From Bacteroides sp. (GTDB lineage: Bacteria; Bacillota; Clostridia; Oscillospirales; Acutalibacteraceae), in contig JAMPEQ010000001.1 in NCBI GenBank assembly GCA_023665085.1, positions 1 through 64,000 of the forward strand: 64,000 bases of DNA, read 5' to 3'. Of the stretch, positions 1 through 9,622 are shown piece by piece. The notes under the pieces are model-generated. The model did not search any database, was not told where the DNA came from, and saw only the letters and a list, made by a program, of their open reading frames with translations. Every line of letters begins with the position of its first letter. Within the stretch, counting starts at the first letter, position 1. Position numbers and translations under genes: made by a program.

Positions 1-45
1 CGGCAGAAAAGACCGTTGGCATAAACAATCTGCTTAAATGCACAA

Positions 46-75
46 AGACGGCACAGTCTTTCGACTGTACCGCCT
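46..75 (-). terminator. Hairpin downstream of ispH-S1
   Basis: A 13-bp stem with two G-U pairs closes on a GAAA loop (minus-strand reading), about 70 bases after the ispH-S1 stop. The following T-run is short (TCTTTG), so it may be an intrinsic terminator or a stabilizing 3' end. Nothing gene-like was seen in the rest of positions 1-144. Confidence 0.5.
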
Positions 76-144
76 TCATTCATAAAACTTCGTTACCGCA
101 CCTTCGCTTACGAATTAGGATTTTTGTTTTAGATTATGTAGAAA

Positions 145-2193
145 TTATTCTGCATCCTCTGCAGTTTCCTCAGCAAGCTCAGGAATAGTCTCCTCAGGCT
201 TCTCGAGTAATTCCTTAATTGAAAGAGAAATTCTTCTGTTGTCATAGTCGACATCAGTAATCTTGACATCAACCTCATCACCAACATTAAGAACATCAGC
301 AGGTGTTTTGATTCTTTCCCATGAAATCTGGCTGATATGAATCAAGCCCTTGATTCCAGGAAGAATTTCTGCAAATGCACCGAAAGCAGCTGTGCCGTCA
401 ATCTTTGCCTTGCATACTGTGCCAACCGGATAATCTCTCTTGAAAATCTCCCAAGGGTTGTCCTCAAGCTTTTTGAAGCCAAGAGAAATCTTCTTATTCT
501 CCTCGTCAAGCTTTTTAATAGTAACCTCAACAGCATCACCAACATTAACAACCTCTGAAGGATGCTTAATGCGGTTCCATGAAAGCTCGCTGATATGAAT
601 CATACCATCCATACCACCGATGTCAACAAATGCACCGTAATCTTTAAGTGCCTTTACAACACCTGTAAGCTTCTTGCCCTCTTCAAGAGTAGCCCAAAGA
701 GCCTCCTGCTGAGCTTTTCTTTCTTCGTTAGCAACAACTTTGATTGAACCAACTGCACTGCGTCTGCCCGGTTTAAGATCAATAATTCTAAAACGAACAG
801 TTGTGCCCTTAAGGATGTCAAGCTCCTGACCGCGAGGAACACCTGTAAGAGATGCAGGAACGAATACACGAACACCCTTTGCGATAACGATTACGCCGCC
901 CTTGATGACAGCAGTAACAGTACCCTCAAGCACTTCATCTGACTCCTTGGCAGCAACGATGTCTTCCCAGCCTTTATACTGGTCAACAAGCTTCTTAGAA
1001 AGCTTGAGCACACCTTCGTTGTCATCAGTCTTCATAATCACAAGATCGAGTACATCACCGATTGCAACAACATCCTCAGGATTGTTGATTGGTTCAGAAG
1101 AAAGATCATCAAATGCAATAACACCTGTCTGCTTTCTTCCCTCAACATCAACAAAAACCTCAGTAGGAGTAATGTTTACAACTGTACCCTTTACTACCTT
1201 GCTGTTTTCATCTTCTCTGAATGATTCTTCAAGCATTTCTTCGAAGGTTGCCTCACCATCAGCAGATGCTTTGACAGCAGCCTCAGCGGCTTCTTCAGCG
1301 GTTTCTGCTGTCTCCGCAACTACATCAGCTGCTTCAACTTCCTTTTCAATAATTTCTTCGGACATGGTTTTTAGTACCTCCTTAATAATTAACGAGGGTG
1401 TAGAAGCCCCCGCTGTTACACCAACAGACTTATATTTGCTTAAATCAATATTTTTCAGCTCATCGGCAGTTTCAATAAGAAAAGTGTCGGCATTAGCATC
1501 ACACACATCTCTAAGCTTACAAGTATTTGATGAATGGCGGCCGCCTATAACAAGCATAGCATCAACCTCTTTGGATAAATCGGCTGCTTCCTGCTGTCTG
1601 TCAGCTGTCGCATTACATATTGTACTATAAATTCTGCAATTTGTATATAGTTTTTTTATAATTTCCTCACATTTTTTCCATTCTTTCAAAGAAAAAGTGG
1701 TTTGAGATACGCAAATCAGTAAATTTTGACCACTGAAATCATTGCTTTCAAGTATATTTTTCAGTTCATTTTCATTTTTAAAAACAAAGCTGTCACCCCT
1801 GCAGTATGATCTTATACCTAAAACTTCAGGATGATTTTCATCACCTGCAATCAGGGTAATGGTATTTTTCTCCTGCTCGGATACAATTTTGTGTATCTTC
1901 AAAACAAACGGACATGTGGCATTTACATAATGAATCTTCATATCATCAGCACAATCAATGACTGACTTTTCTACACCGTGAGTCCTGATAATAACAGTAT
2001 ATCCATCAGGACATTGTGATATATCATCAATTATTTTTACGCCTTTGGATTCTAAATCGGCAACAAGCTGACTGTTATGAATAATAGGGCCAAGCGTGCA
2101 TACCTTTTCACCTTTCTCAACCAAATCATATACAAGGTTTACGGCTCTGTCAACACCAAAGCAGAAGCCCGCAGTTTCGGCAAGCTTAATCAT
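145..2193 (-). CDS. ispH: IspH (HMB-PP reductase) fused to S1-repeat protein
   Basis: A 682-residue fusion. Residues 1 to about 280 are IspH/LytB, the iron-sulfur enzyme that reduces HMB-PP to IPP and DMAPP in the last step of the MEP isoprenoid pathway. The three cluster cysteines are visible: GFCFG (C11), NATCP (C94) and TICNAT near 190. After an acidic Ala/Glu linker come four S1 RNA-binding repeats; the third and fourth are canonical (GAFVDIGG, GLIHIS). This fusion is known from many Clostridia, where the S1 part stands in for RpsA. ATG at 2193 is chosen because GGGAGG lies 12 bases upstream and IspH proteins start at MIKLAETAGF; the reading frame could open 9 codons earlier. It overlaps the plsC end by 8 bp and is probably the last gene of the operon. 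Confidence 0.93.
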   Translation of the reverse strand: MIKLAETAGFCFGVDRAVNLVYDLVEKGEKVCTLGPIIHNSQLVADLESKGVKIIDDISQCPDGYTVIIRTHGVEKSVIDCADDMKIHYVNATCPFVLKIHKIVSEQEKNTITLIAGDENHPEVLGIRSYCRGDSFVFKNENELKNILESNDFSGQNLLICVSQTTFSLKEWKKCEEIIKKLYTNCRIYSTICNATADRQQEAADLSKEVDAMLVIGGRHSSNTCKLRDVCDANADTFLIETADELKNIDLSKYKSVGVTAGASTPSLIIKEVLKTMSEEIIEKEVEAADVVAETAETAEEAAEAAVKASADGEATFEEMLEESFREDENSKVVKGTVVNITPTEVFVDVEGRKQTGVIAFDDLSSEPINNPEDVVAIGDVLDLVIMKTDDNEGVLKLSKKLVDQYKGWEDIVAAKESDEVLEGTVTAVIKGGVIVIAKGVRVFVPASLTGVPRGQELDILKGTTVRFRIIDLKPGRRSAVGSIKVVANEERKAQQEALWATLEEGKKLTGVVKALKDYGAFVDIGGMDGMIHISELSWNRIKHPSEVVNVGDAVEVTIKKLDEENKKISLGFKKLEDNPWEIFKRDYPVGTVCKAKIDGTAAFGAFAEILPGIKGLIHISQISWERIKTPADVLNVGDEVDVKITDVDYDNRRISLSIKELLEKPEETIPELAEETAEDAE

Positions 2194-2842
2194 TTTTCTT
2201 CTCAGCCTCCCAGAGTGCAATGATATTATCCATTACCATATTAGCAGCATTCTTAATATCGTGTGCACCTGTCTTTTCACCGTCAAGTCCCAACTCACTG
2301 TTATGTATAAGCTTTCCGTAGGAAACAACTACCTTTTTGCCTGCCTTGATTTTTCCGTCACAATAAATTGCAACAGGAAGAATATCTGCACCTGTTGCCT
2401 TTGCAATTACAGCAACACCTGCTTTAGCTCTCTGGGGAACACCGTCTTTATCCTTAATTCTTTTACCCTCAGGACATATAGCCATAACATGTCCTTCTTC
2501 AAGAATTTTCTCACCGTATTCTATTGCAGATGTATCGCCCTTGCCTCTTTTTACAGGGAAGCCATACATATGTGTAATAAACCAAGCAACAACAGGATTT
2601 TTAAACAGCTCCGCCTTTGCCATAAAATGAAGCGGAGGAACATTTTTAGGGCATGCTACAAAAACAGGATCAAAAGCACATGTGTGATTTATTGCAACGA
2701 TATATTTTTTATTATTTTGCGGTACATTTTCAAGTCCCTTAAACTCTATTTTATAAAGTATTTTAAAAAGCGGACCAAAAACTTTTTTTATAAAATTATA
2801 AAGCCTGTAATGCTTTACCTGAGTATAGTCAAATTCTCTCAC
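2186..2842 (-). CDS. plsC: 1-acyl-sn-glycerol-3-phosphate acyltransferase
   Basis: A 218-residue PlsC-family acyltransferase that acylates lysophosphatidic acid to phosphatidic acid at the membrane. The catalytic HX4D box is NHTCAFDP and the glycerol-phosphate box is CPEGKR (GK in place of the more usual GT). The gene starts with GTG at 2842, overlapping the cmk stop by 4 bp, so the two are translationally coupled. The order cmk-plsC-ispH/S1 is a common clostridial arrangement. Confidence 0.9.
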   Translation of the reverse strand: MREFDYTQVKHYRLYNFIKKVFGPLFKILYKIEFKGLENVPQNNKKYIVAINHTCAFDPVFVACPKNVPPLHFMAKAELFKNPVVAWFITHMYGFPVKRGKGDTSAIEYGEKILEEGHVMAICPEGKRIKDKDGVPQRAKAGVAVIAKATGADILPVAIYCDGKIKAGKKVVVSYGKLIHNSELGLDGEKTGAHDIKNAANMVMDNIIALWEAEKKND

Positions 2843-3504
2843 TGCATTCTCTCCTTAATTGTATTAATAATCAAATCAATTGACTCTTCCAAGGCCAATT
2901 CTGATGTGTCTGCCATAACAGATTCTTCTGTAGGCTTAAGCGGTGCAATTTCTCTGTTAGAATCCTGATAATCTCTTTGATTTACATCATCAAGCACATC
3001 CTCATAGCTTACCTTTTCACCTTTTTTCATAAGCTCTTTATATCTTCTTTCAGCTCGGCATTCAGGTGATGCAAAAAGAAAAATTTTACAGTCAGCATCA
3101 GGTAAAACAACTGTTGCAATATCTCTGCCGTCCATTATTACATTATTTTCTTTTGCGATATCACGCTGTAAGTCAAGCAGAAATTCACGCACCTGCGGTA
3201 TTGCTGAGGTTTTGCTTGCAGCCATAGAAATTTCAGGTGTTCTGATATAATCAGAAACATCTTCTCCGTTAAGATAAACACACTGTGTTCCGTCACTGTC
3301 AAAACCAAGTCTTACATCAATTTTATCAAGAGCTGATATTATCTTTTCACTGTCGTCAGCAATATTATTTCTTACTGCATTAAGTGCAATCGTGCGGTAA
3401 AGCGCACCCGTATCCACATAAATAAATCCAAGAGCCTTTGCCGCTGCTTTTGCTATTGTTGATTTTCCTGCACCTGCAGGACCGTCAATCGCAACATTAA
3501 ACAT
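2839..3504 (-). CDS. cmk: Cytidylate kinase
   Basis: A 221-residue (d)CMP kinase, transferring phosphate from ATP to CMP/dCMP in pyrimidine salvage and lipid-precursor synthesis. The Walker A loop GPAGAGKS is at residues 7-14; YVDTGALYR and the nucleotide-binding MDGRDIATVV follow. ATG at 3504 is preferred to the upstream in-frame starts because it has GAGGT 10 bases before it and matches the family start MFNVAIDGP. The upstream starts would overlap the previous gene. Confidence 0.95.
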   Translation of the reverse strand: MFNVAIDGPAGAGKSTIAKAAAKALGFIYVDTGALYRTIALNAVRNNIADDSEKIISALDKIDVRLGFDSDGTQCVYLNGEDVSDYIRTPEISMAASKTSAIPQVREFLLDLQRDIAKENNVIMDGRDIATVVLPDADCKIFLFASPECRAERRYKELMKKGEKVSYEDVLDDVNQRDYQDSNREIAPLKPTEESVMADTSELALEESIDLIINTIKERMQ

Positions 3505-3521
3505 AATAAAATTACCTCGCA

Positions 3522-4745
3522 TCACATATTTTCTGCACAAAGATTAGCGGTTGAAAATGCAATCTGCAGATTAAATCCGCCGGTATAGGCATCTACATCA
3601 ATAACCTCACCTGCAAAGTACAGATTATCAATAATTTTTGATTTCATTGTTTTAGGATCAATTTCTTTAACGTTTACTCCGCCGGAGGTTATAATAGCCT
3701 CCTCTACACTTCTGAACCCGCTGATACCGACATCAAAATTTTTTATCAGCTTAACAAGAGTAAGTCTTTGCTCCTTTGTAATCTGATTAACCTTTTCATC
3801 TGGTGAAATTCCGCTAAGTAAAACTATAACAGGAATCAGCTTTTTAGGCAACAGCTTTGACAAAGAATTTATAAAATCTTTATTTGAAAGCTCTGCAAAA
3901 TCACGCTGAATACGTTTATCAAGAGTATATTCATCAAGTGCAGGCTTCAGATCAATTTTTATTCTGTAGTTCTTATTTCCAATATTCCTGATATGACTTG
4001 ATGCAGACAATATTACAGGGCCTGACATCCCATAATGAGTGAATATCATTTCACCGAAATCGCTGTAAATTTCTTTATCATTTTCATAAAGCGAAACAGA
4101 AATATTCTTTAGAGACAGTCCCTGAAGCTTTGGTATAAAATTATTTGAACAAACCAAAGGAACAAGACTTGGCTTTATCGGAGTTACAGTATGACCTACA
4201 GACCTTGCAAGCATATATCCGTCTCCGCTCGAGCCTGTTTGAGAATAGCTTTTTCCTCCCGTGCAAACAGCCACCGCATCACAAGCAATTTTACTTCCGT
4301 TATCAAGTAAAACAGACGTGATTTTATTTTCTTTTAACTCAAAAGACTTTGCTGCGCCATGTATGATTTTTGCACCGCTGTTTTTACAGTATCCCACCAA
4401 GGCATCAACAATATCAACAGCCTTGTCACTGACCGGAAATACTCTGTTGCCTCTTTCAATTTTAAGAGGAACTCCAAGCTCTTCAAATAAAGCCATTGTG
4501 TCATACGGCATGAAAGAGGAAAAAGCAGAGTACAGAAATCTGGGATTGGTAGGAACATTATCAATAAGCTCATCAAGTTCAAAGCAAGCATTAGTAACGT
4601 TGCATCTTCCCTTGCCTGTTATCATTAGCTTTCTTGCAGGTCTCGGCATTTTTTCAATTACCATTACATTATTGCCGTTTAATGCACATTTAGCACCGCA
4701 CAGCAAGCCTGCTGCACCTGCACCAATTATAACAATATTTTTCAT
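3522..4745 (-). CDS. FAD-dependent oxidoreductase, HI0933/YhiN family
   Basis: A 407-residue flavoprotein of the HI0933 family, often labelled aminoacetone oxidase or BaiN-like. The N-terminal dinucleotide fold is IGAGAAGLLCG, followed by the family signature KLMITGKGRCNVTN and a C-terminal FAD contact, YFAGEVIDVDAYTGGFNLQ. The true substrate of this family is not settled. GGAGG precedes the ATG. It lies directly upstream of cmk in the same transcription unit; this neighbourhood is frequent in Clostridia. Confidence 0.85.
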   Translation of the reverse strand: MKNIVIIGAGAAGLLCGAKCALNGNNVMVIEKMPRPARKLMITGKGRCNVTNACFELDELIDNVPTNPRFLYSAFSSFMPYDTMALFEELGVPLKIERGNRVFPVSDKAVDIVDALVGYCKNSGAKIIHGAAKSFELKENKITSVLLDNGSKIACDAVAVCTGGKSYSQTGSSGDGYMLARSVGHTVTPIKPSLVPLVCSNNFIPKLQGLSLKNISVSLYENDKEIYSDFGEMIFTHYGMSGPVILSASSHIRNIGNKNYRIKIDLKPALDEYTLDKRIQRDFAELSNKDFINSLSKLLPKKLIPVIVLLSGISPDEKVNQITKEQRLTLVKLIKNFDVGISGFRSVEEAIITSGGVNVKEIDPKTMKSKIIDNLYFAGEVIDVDAYTGGFNLQIAFSTANLCAENM

Positions 4746-4768
4746 GCTGTTCCTCCATTCACAATTAT

Positions 4769-6664
4769 TTACTCAATCTTCTGAAGCTCTTCAAGTTCAA
4801 CAACAACCTGTTCCCATTCTTCCAAAAGCTCATCACGTTTTTTAGTCATTTCGTCAAGAGATGAGGTCAATTCCATCAATCTTTCGTAATCAGCAGAGTT
4901 AAGTTCTTCTTGTATTGCTTCTATATTTTCCTCCAGAGACTCAATTTCAGCCTCAAGGTTTTTGCTTTTTGTATTCAGCTTTCTCAAATTGCTCTGACGC
5001 TCTTTTTTCAGCTTATAATCGTTAGCCTTCGGCTTGGTCTCTTTGTCTTTTTTTTGAGTGACAGCAATGTATCTGTGTTCTGCATAATCATCATAATTGC
5101 CTAAATAATTATTACATCCGTCAGGCGTAAGTTCAATAATTCTTGTAGCCAGCTTGTTGATAAAATATCTGTCATGGGAAACTATAAGCATTGTACCCTG
5201 ATAGTTAAGAAGAGTATCCTCAAGTTCCTCTCTTGAAAAAGCGTCAAGATGATTTGTAGGCTCGTCAAGAAGTAAAAAATTGAAACCGCCAAGCATCAAT
5301 TTAAGTAATGCTACTCTGGCTCTTTCTCCGCCGGAACACACCTCTAATTTTCTGAAAACCTCTTCACCTTTAAAAAGAAAAGCGGCAAGTGCATTTCTGA
5401 CAGCAGTTTCAGTCATATAGGGAAAAGCAGTCCATACCTCATCAATAATGGTTTTGCTCAAGTCTAATTTTTCCTGAACCTGATCAAAATACCCTGTCAT
5501 CAATGATGCTCCAAATTTGAAAGTACCGTCATCACGGCTCAAATCGCCCATCAAAATTTTAAGGAGTGTTGTTTTTCCGCAGCCGTTATCTCCTAGAAGA
5601 AAAACTCTTTCTCCTCGTTTTATATTAAAAGTAGCATTATTAAAAATTTCTTTTCCGTTAAAACTTTTTGATATAGAATCTGCCTGCAGAACATCCTCAC
5701 CTGAAACACATTTTGGTGTAAAATCGAAACGAATTTTTTCCACCTTGCTATCAGGAACAACAAGCTGAGCCTTTATTCTTTCAACTACCTTTTCCTTGCT
5801 TTCGGCAGTTTTAATATTCTTTTCTCTGTTCCACTGTCTTTGCTGGGCTATTATACCCTCAAGGCGTTCTATTTCCTTTATATCGTTTTCGTACTTATCC
5901 TCAATTGCTTTTTGTTCTGCCTCTTTCTTTACTAAGAAGGCAGAATAATTGCCGGTATAGGAACGGACCTTTTTGTTTTCTATTTCAATAGTCTTGTTAG
6001 TTATTTTATCAAGAAAATATCTGTCATGGCTGATAACAAGGCAAGCACCTGTATAATTTTTCAAAAATTCCTCAAGCCACTGAATTGCATTGATATCAAG
6101 ATGATTTGTAGGCTCATCAAGAAGCAGAAAATCAGCTTTTGACAAAAGCAGCTTTGCTAAAATAAGCTTTGATTTTTGACCGCCTGATAACTTTCCCGTA
6201 GGCTTATCAAAATCATCTTCGCTGAAACCTAAGCCAATTAAGGCAGAACGTGTAAGCGACTTATAAGTTAATCCGCCGTTTAAAGTAAATTGATTTGTAA
6301 GGTAATCCTGTCTTTCAATAAGCCTATCAGAAGTATTAATGCTGAGCTCATTTGCAATAACTTCAAGCTCATGCTCCATTTGAATTAAATCATCAAATAC
6401 AGAAACCAGCTCATTCCATATAGTCTTATTGTCAGAGCAGGTATGCTGCTGCATATATCCCACGCGAATATTTTTTGACATAAAGCAATTACCGCTGTCA
6501 GCAGTATATTCGCCTGTAATTATTTTGAAAAGCGAGGTTTTGCCGGCACCGTTTACTCCTACAAGACCGACTTTTTCATTATCCTTTATATCAAAAGAAA
6601 CATTGCTGAAAAGGGTGTTTTCACCGAAAGACAAGGTTAAATTTTGAACATCTAACACATTCAT
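4769..6664 (-). CDS. ABC-F family ATPase
   Basis: A 631-residue soluble protein with two ABC ATPase domains and no membrane segments. Walker A motifs are GVNGAGKTS and GDNGCGKTT; the signatures are LSGGQKS and CSGGERA; both Walker B regions read LLLDEPTNHLD. The inter-domain linker is charged, and a coiled-coil tail covers roughly the last 70 residues. ABC-F proteins act on the ribosome as translation factors or antibiotic-protection factors; this looks like a housekeeping Uup/EttA-type member. The ATG at 6664 has GGAG 9 bases upstream; the longer reading would need a TTG. Confidence 0.88.
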   Translation of the reverse strand: MNVLDVQNLTLSFGENTLFSNVSFDIKDNEKVGLVGVNGAGKTSLFKIITGEYTADSGNCFMSKNIRVGYMQQHTCSDNKTIWNELVSVFDDLIQMEHELEVIANELSINTSDRLIERQDYLTNQFTLNGGLTYKSLTRSALIGLGFSEDDFDKPTGKLSGGQKSKLILAKLLLSKADFLLLDEPTNHLDINAIQWLEEFLKNYTGACLVISHDRYFLDKITNKTIEIENKKVRSYTGNYSAFLVKKEAEQKAIEDKYENDIKEIERLEGIIAQQRQWNREKNIKTAESKEKVVERIKAQLVVPDSKVEKIRFDFTPKCVSGEDVLQADSISKSFNGKEIFNNATFNIKRGERVFLLGDNGCGKTTLLKILMGDLSRDDGTFKFGASLMTGYFDQVQEKLDLSKTIIDEVWTAFPYMTETAVRNALAAFLFKGEEVFRKLEVCSGGERARVALLKLMLGGFNFLLLDEPTNHLDAFSREELEDTLLNYQGTMLIVSHDRYFINKLATRIIELTPDGCNNYLGNYDDYAEHRYIAVTQKKDKETKPKANDYKLKKERQSNLRKLNTKSKNLEAEIESLEENIEAIQEELNSADYERLMELTSSLDEMTKKRDELLEEWEQVVVELEELQKIE

Positions 6665-6710
6665 AACAAAATTCTCCAAAATTAATGAATATATTTTACA
6701 CTATTTTTCA

Positions 6711-6739
6711 TTGAAAGTATAGATAAAATTTGTTATTAT
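6711..6739 (+). promoter_or_regulatory. SigA-type promoter of manA
   Basis: TTGAAA (6711-6716) and TATTAT (6734-6739) are separated by exactly 17 bases and lie about 35 bases upstream of the manA ATG. It sits in the divergent gap between manA and the ABC-F gene. Confidence 0.65.
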
Positions 6740-6772
6740 ATTAATGGAATTTACAAATATGAGGTTATTGAT

Positions 6773-7726
6773 ATGGAAATAATGAAACTTTCACCCGTAT
6801 TTAAAGATTATATTTGGGGTGGTCAAAGGCTTAAAACAGACTTCGGATTTACAAGTGATTACGATAAAGTTGCTGAAGGCTGGATGCTTTCATGTCATAA
6901 AGACGGAAAGAATATAATTGAAAACGGCAAATACAAAGGAGAAACCCTTGACAGTGTTATAAAAAAAATAGGAAAAGAAAAAATTGTCGGCACTAAAAGC
7001 CTTGATTTTCCTTATTTTCCCGTTTTGATAAAGCTTATTGACGCAAAGGATAATTTGTCTATTCAAGTACATCCTGATAATGAGTATGCAAAAAGAGTTG
7101 AAAACGAATTCGGAAAAACAGAAATATGGTATGTTCTTGATGCCGAGGAGGATGCACAGCTTGTTTACGGCTTTAAAGAAAAAATAAGCAGTGAAAAATT
7201 CAGAAAAGCAATAGAAGAAAACACTCTCACAGATGTGCTTAATACAGTCAATGTAAAAAAAGGTGATTTATTCTTTATTGAGGCAGGAACTGTTCATGCT
7301 ATCGGAAAGGGAACATTAATTGCTGAAATTCAGCAAAATTCAAACAGCACCTACAGAGTTTATGATTACGGCAGAGTCGGTGCGGACGGAAAGCCAAGAG
7401 AATTACATATTGACAAGGCTGTTGATGTATCTGTAACCGAGCCACCCAAATATGAAATCAAGCCCTTTGGTGAAACAGTAGTTACAGATGAAGCAGAGTC
7501 TACTCTGCTTACAAAATGTGATTTGTTTACCGTAAATCATTACAATGTAAAAACAAAAATTTCACTTAGTACAGGCAAGGAAAGCTTCAATCATATTTTG
7601 GTGGTTGACGGAAACGGAAAGCTTAATGATATAAATATAAAGAAGGGTGACAGCTTCTTTGTTCCTGCCAATTTCGGAAAATATGAAATTTCAGGAAAAT
7701 GCGAAATAATTATTACAAACATTTAA
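6773..7726 (+). CDS. manA: Mannose-6-phosphate isomerase, class I
   Basis: A 317-residue zinc-dependent isomerase linking mannose-6-phosphate and fructose-6-phosphate. The cupin metal site is visible in SIQVHPDN (Gln, His) and in IEAGTVHAIG; YDYGR and the TYRVYDYG stretch are typical of the short firmicute ManA. GAGG lies 8 bases before the ATG. It is a single-gene unit between its own promoter and a terminator at 7737. Confidence 0.93.
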   Translation: MEIMKLSPVFKDYIWGGQRLKTDFGFTSDYDKVAEGWMLSCHKDGKNIIENGKYKGETLDSVIKKIGKEKIVGTKSLDFPYFPVLIKLIDAKDNLSIQVHPDNEYAKRVENEFGKTEIWYVLDAEEDAQLVYGFKEKISSEKFRKAIEENTLTDVLNTVNVKKGDLFFIEAGTVHAIGKGTLIAEIQQNSNSTYRVYDYGRVGADGKPRELHIDKAVDVSVTEPPKYEIKPFGETVVTDEAESTLLTKCDLFTVNHYNVKTKISLSTGKESFNHILVVDGNGKLNDINIKKGDSFFVPANFGKYEISGKCEIIITNI

Positions 7727-7736
7727 ATCTATGAAT

Positions 7737-7776
7737 AAAAAGTCACTGATGGTCTAATACTATTGGTGACTTTTTT
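7737..7776 (+). terminator. Intrinsic terminator after manA
   Basis: A 10-bp inverted repeat (AAAAAGTCAC / GTGACTTTTT) with a 19-base loop and a T6 tail, beginning 10 bases after the manA stop. Confidence 0.8.
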
Positions 7777-7793
7777 ATATAGAGGTGATAATA

Positions 7794-7997
7794 ATGAAAA
7801 TCGTAAATAACATAGCTTTAATCCTTGCAATTATCGGTGGTATTAACTGGGGTTTAATCGGTTTATTCCAGTTTGACCTCGTAGCATGGATTTTTTCAGG
7901 TCAGGATTCTGTAATGTCAAGAATTATTTACAGTATTGTAGGTCTTGCAGCAATCTGGTGCATCAGCCTGCTGTTTACTAATAAAACAGCCGATTGA
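7794..7997 (+). CDS. Small DUF378 membrane protein
   Basis: A 67-residue protein with two hydrophobic helices and the INWGLIGLF signature of DUF378 between them. Function is unknown; these small proteins are widespread in Gram-positives. The ATG at 7794 has GAGGTG at the right distance; an in-frame GTG at 7785 lies inside that ribosome site, so it was not chosen. Confidence 0.75.
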   Translation: MKIVNNIALILAIIGGINWGLIGLFQFDLVAWIFSGQDSVMSRIIYSIVGLAAIWCISLLFTNKTAD

Positions 7998-8013
7998 TAA
8001 ATTCAAAAACTAT

Positions 8014-8053
8014 AAAAGCCATGCAGTTTTCAGTTATTCTGCACGGCTTTTTT
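8014..8053 (+). terminator. Terminator after DUF378 gene
   Basis: A stem of AAAAGCC-A-TGCAG against CTGCA-C-GGCTTTT with one mismatch and a T-run, between two convergent genes. It serves the plus strand clearly and may also serve sigE on minus, where the T-run is weaker. Confidence 0.75.
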
Positions 8054-8070
8054 GTTATAGTTTTCGGTAA

Positions 8071-8769
8071 TCAGGCAATGTTATTTAAAAATTCTTTCTT
8101 TATTTTATTCAATATTCTTTTTTCAAGTCTGCTGATATACGACTGGGATATTCCCATTGAGTCGGCAAGCTGTTTTTGAGTATGACTTTCTCCGCCATTC
8201 AGTCCGAAACGAAGTATCATAAGATCTCTTTCTTTGTCAGGCAGTGAATTTACTACAAGCATAAGCAGTTTTTTTTCGTCATCATCCTCCAATGGCAAAT
8301 ATACATCATCCGGCTCTGTACCAAGCACATCCCGCAGAGTAAGCTCATTGCCGTCCCAGTCAATCGACAGAGGTTCATCAAAAGATATTTCGCTTTTCAT
8401 ATTATTTATTTTTCTTAAATACATTAATATTTCATTCTCGATACATCTTGACGCATATGTGGCAAGCTTTATATTCTTTTCGGGATTAAAGGTTTTTACA
8501 GCTTTCATAAGTCCAATTGTCCCTATTGATACCAAATCCTCAGTCGAGGTTGATTTTGATTCAAATTTTTTGGCAATATACACCACTAATCTGAGATTGT
8601 GTATAATAAGCAGTTCTCTGTTATCTTCTATCCCCTGTTTCAGTTCATCAATAATCTTATCCTCTTCTGCCTTTGTTAATGGAGGAGGCAGGGTTTCAGG
8701 ACCGTTTATGTAATAGCATTTCTGATTTTTAAAAATCCTAAAAAATATTTTTTTTATAAAATCAAACAT
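8071..8769 (-). CDS. sigE: Sporulation sigma factor SigE (pro-SigE)
   Basis: A 232-residue sigma-70 family protein of the early mother-cell compartment. After an N-terminal pro-sequence rich in Phe, Ile and Lys (about residues 1-17), the conserved [13 protein letters not shown] block begins. Region 2 ([30 protein letters not shown]) and region 4 ([24 protein letters not shown]-like) follow. It lies 8 bp after spoIIGA, the protease that activates it, as in Bacillus. At the codons matching the sigK break, sigE reads ATCGAGAATG (minus strand, 8433-8442), two mismatches from the sigK crossover sequence. Confidence 0.95.
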   Translation of the reverse strand: MFDFIKKIFFRIFKNQKCYYINGPETLPPPLTKAEEDKIIDELKQGIEDNRELLIIHNLRLVVYIAKKFESKSTSTEDLVSIGTIGLMKAVKTFNPEKNIKLATYASRCIENEILMYLRKINNMKSEISFDEPLSIDWDGNELTLRDVLGTEPDDVYLPLEDDDEKKLLMLVVNSLPDKERDLMILRFGLNGGESHTQKQLADSMGISQSYISRLEKRILNKIKKEFLNNIA

Positions 8770-8777
8770 TATTTCAC

Positions 8778-9566
8778 CTACATATTAATTAATTTGGGAT
8801 TTAAAATTGCTGAATAATCCTTTGAGTCTACATTTGAAAAAGCAATGTATACTCTGTCCGTTTCTATTTTTTCTTTTCCGTTTGATATTTCAATCTTATC
8901 CGGCTTAAATGCCTTTAATACACCCTCACCCCCTACAGTATTGAATGGAATTATTCGTTCAGTCTCAAAGCTGAATTTACTGTTGTCAACAATAATTACA
9001 GGATAATCGGAAAAAGGTTCTCTCAGTTTATTTCCGCTGTCTGCAAAAGCGTAAAGACTAAAACACTCATTATTTTTATATACCTTTAAGAAGTAAATTT
9101 CATTTTTGCCGATGGTCTTGTTATATATTTTAATAACCAAAACAGAAACTGCATAAGCAAAAAATGCAGATGCAAGCAGTGCAAAAGCAGAAATATCAAA
9201 ATATATAGAGCCATTATTTACTGCAACACCTGTAGAATTAAATAAAAGCTGTATTGCCAGAATAACACCTAAAAAAAGCATATTTGAAAAATAAAAGACG
9301 GCAAGATTTTTTATAAAAACTGTTACTCTTTTAAAACCAAATGCGATAAAGACCAGTAAAGCAGATACGGTCAGCTTTCCTAAAACAGTTATCAGTATTG
9401 ACAGATTATCTGCTAAAATAACCAAAGCATATAATCCACCCGCAAATGAAGAAAGAAGGAGTCTGAAATTTTTTGCTGTACATTTAGTGAGTATTTTAGT
9501 TACAAGCAATAATAAATATGTAATAAAAAAATTAATAACAAAGAGCACATCAACATATATAGCCAA
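8778..9566 (-). CDS. spoIIGA: Sigma-E processing peptidase SpoIIGA
   Basis: A 262-residue membrane aspartic protease that cleaves pro-SigE in the mother cell. About five hydrophobic helices fill residues 1-150; the soluble C-terminal half has the catalytic motif FADSGN (Asp176) followed by a conserved REPF-YPVIIVD stretch. The TTG at 9566 is chosen because AGGAGG lies about 9 bases upstream and the resulting start ([12 protein letters not shown]) matches family N-termini; the open frame extends 18 codons further without a better site. A TTTGTCAAA resembling a Spo0A box lies at 9613-9621, about 47 bases upstream, which is only suggestive. Confidence 0.9.
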   Translation of the reverse strand: MAIYVDVLFVINFFITYLLLLVTKILTKCTAKNFRLLLSSFAGGLYALVILADNLSILITVLGKLTVSALLVFIAFGFKRVTVFIKNLAVFYFSNMLFLGVILAIQLLFNSTGVAVNNGSIYFDISAFALLASAFFAYAVSVLVIKIYNKTIGKNEIYFLKVYKNNECFSLYAFADSGNKLREPFSDYPVIIVDNSKFSFETERIIPFNTVGGEGVLKAFKPDKIEISNGKEKIETDRVYIAFSNVDSKDYSAILNPKLINM

Positions 9567-9622
9567 AAAAATCCCTCCTCCTGAATAATTATAATCAAGA
9601 GAAGGGATTAAATTTGTCAAAA

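Noticed and set aside
902-1630. Plus-strand 242-residue open frame over the ispH-S1 gene
   Set aside because: Ser/Thr-rich low-complexity translation antisense to a clearly conserved gene; a composition shadow.
2096-2968. Plus-strand 290-residue open frame over plsC and cmk
   Set aside because: Antisense to two conserved overlapping genes, no ribosome site, no domain.
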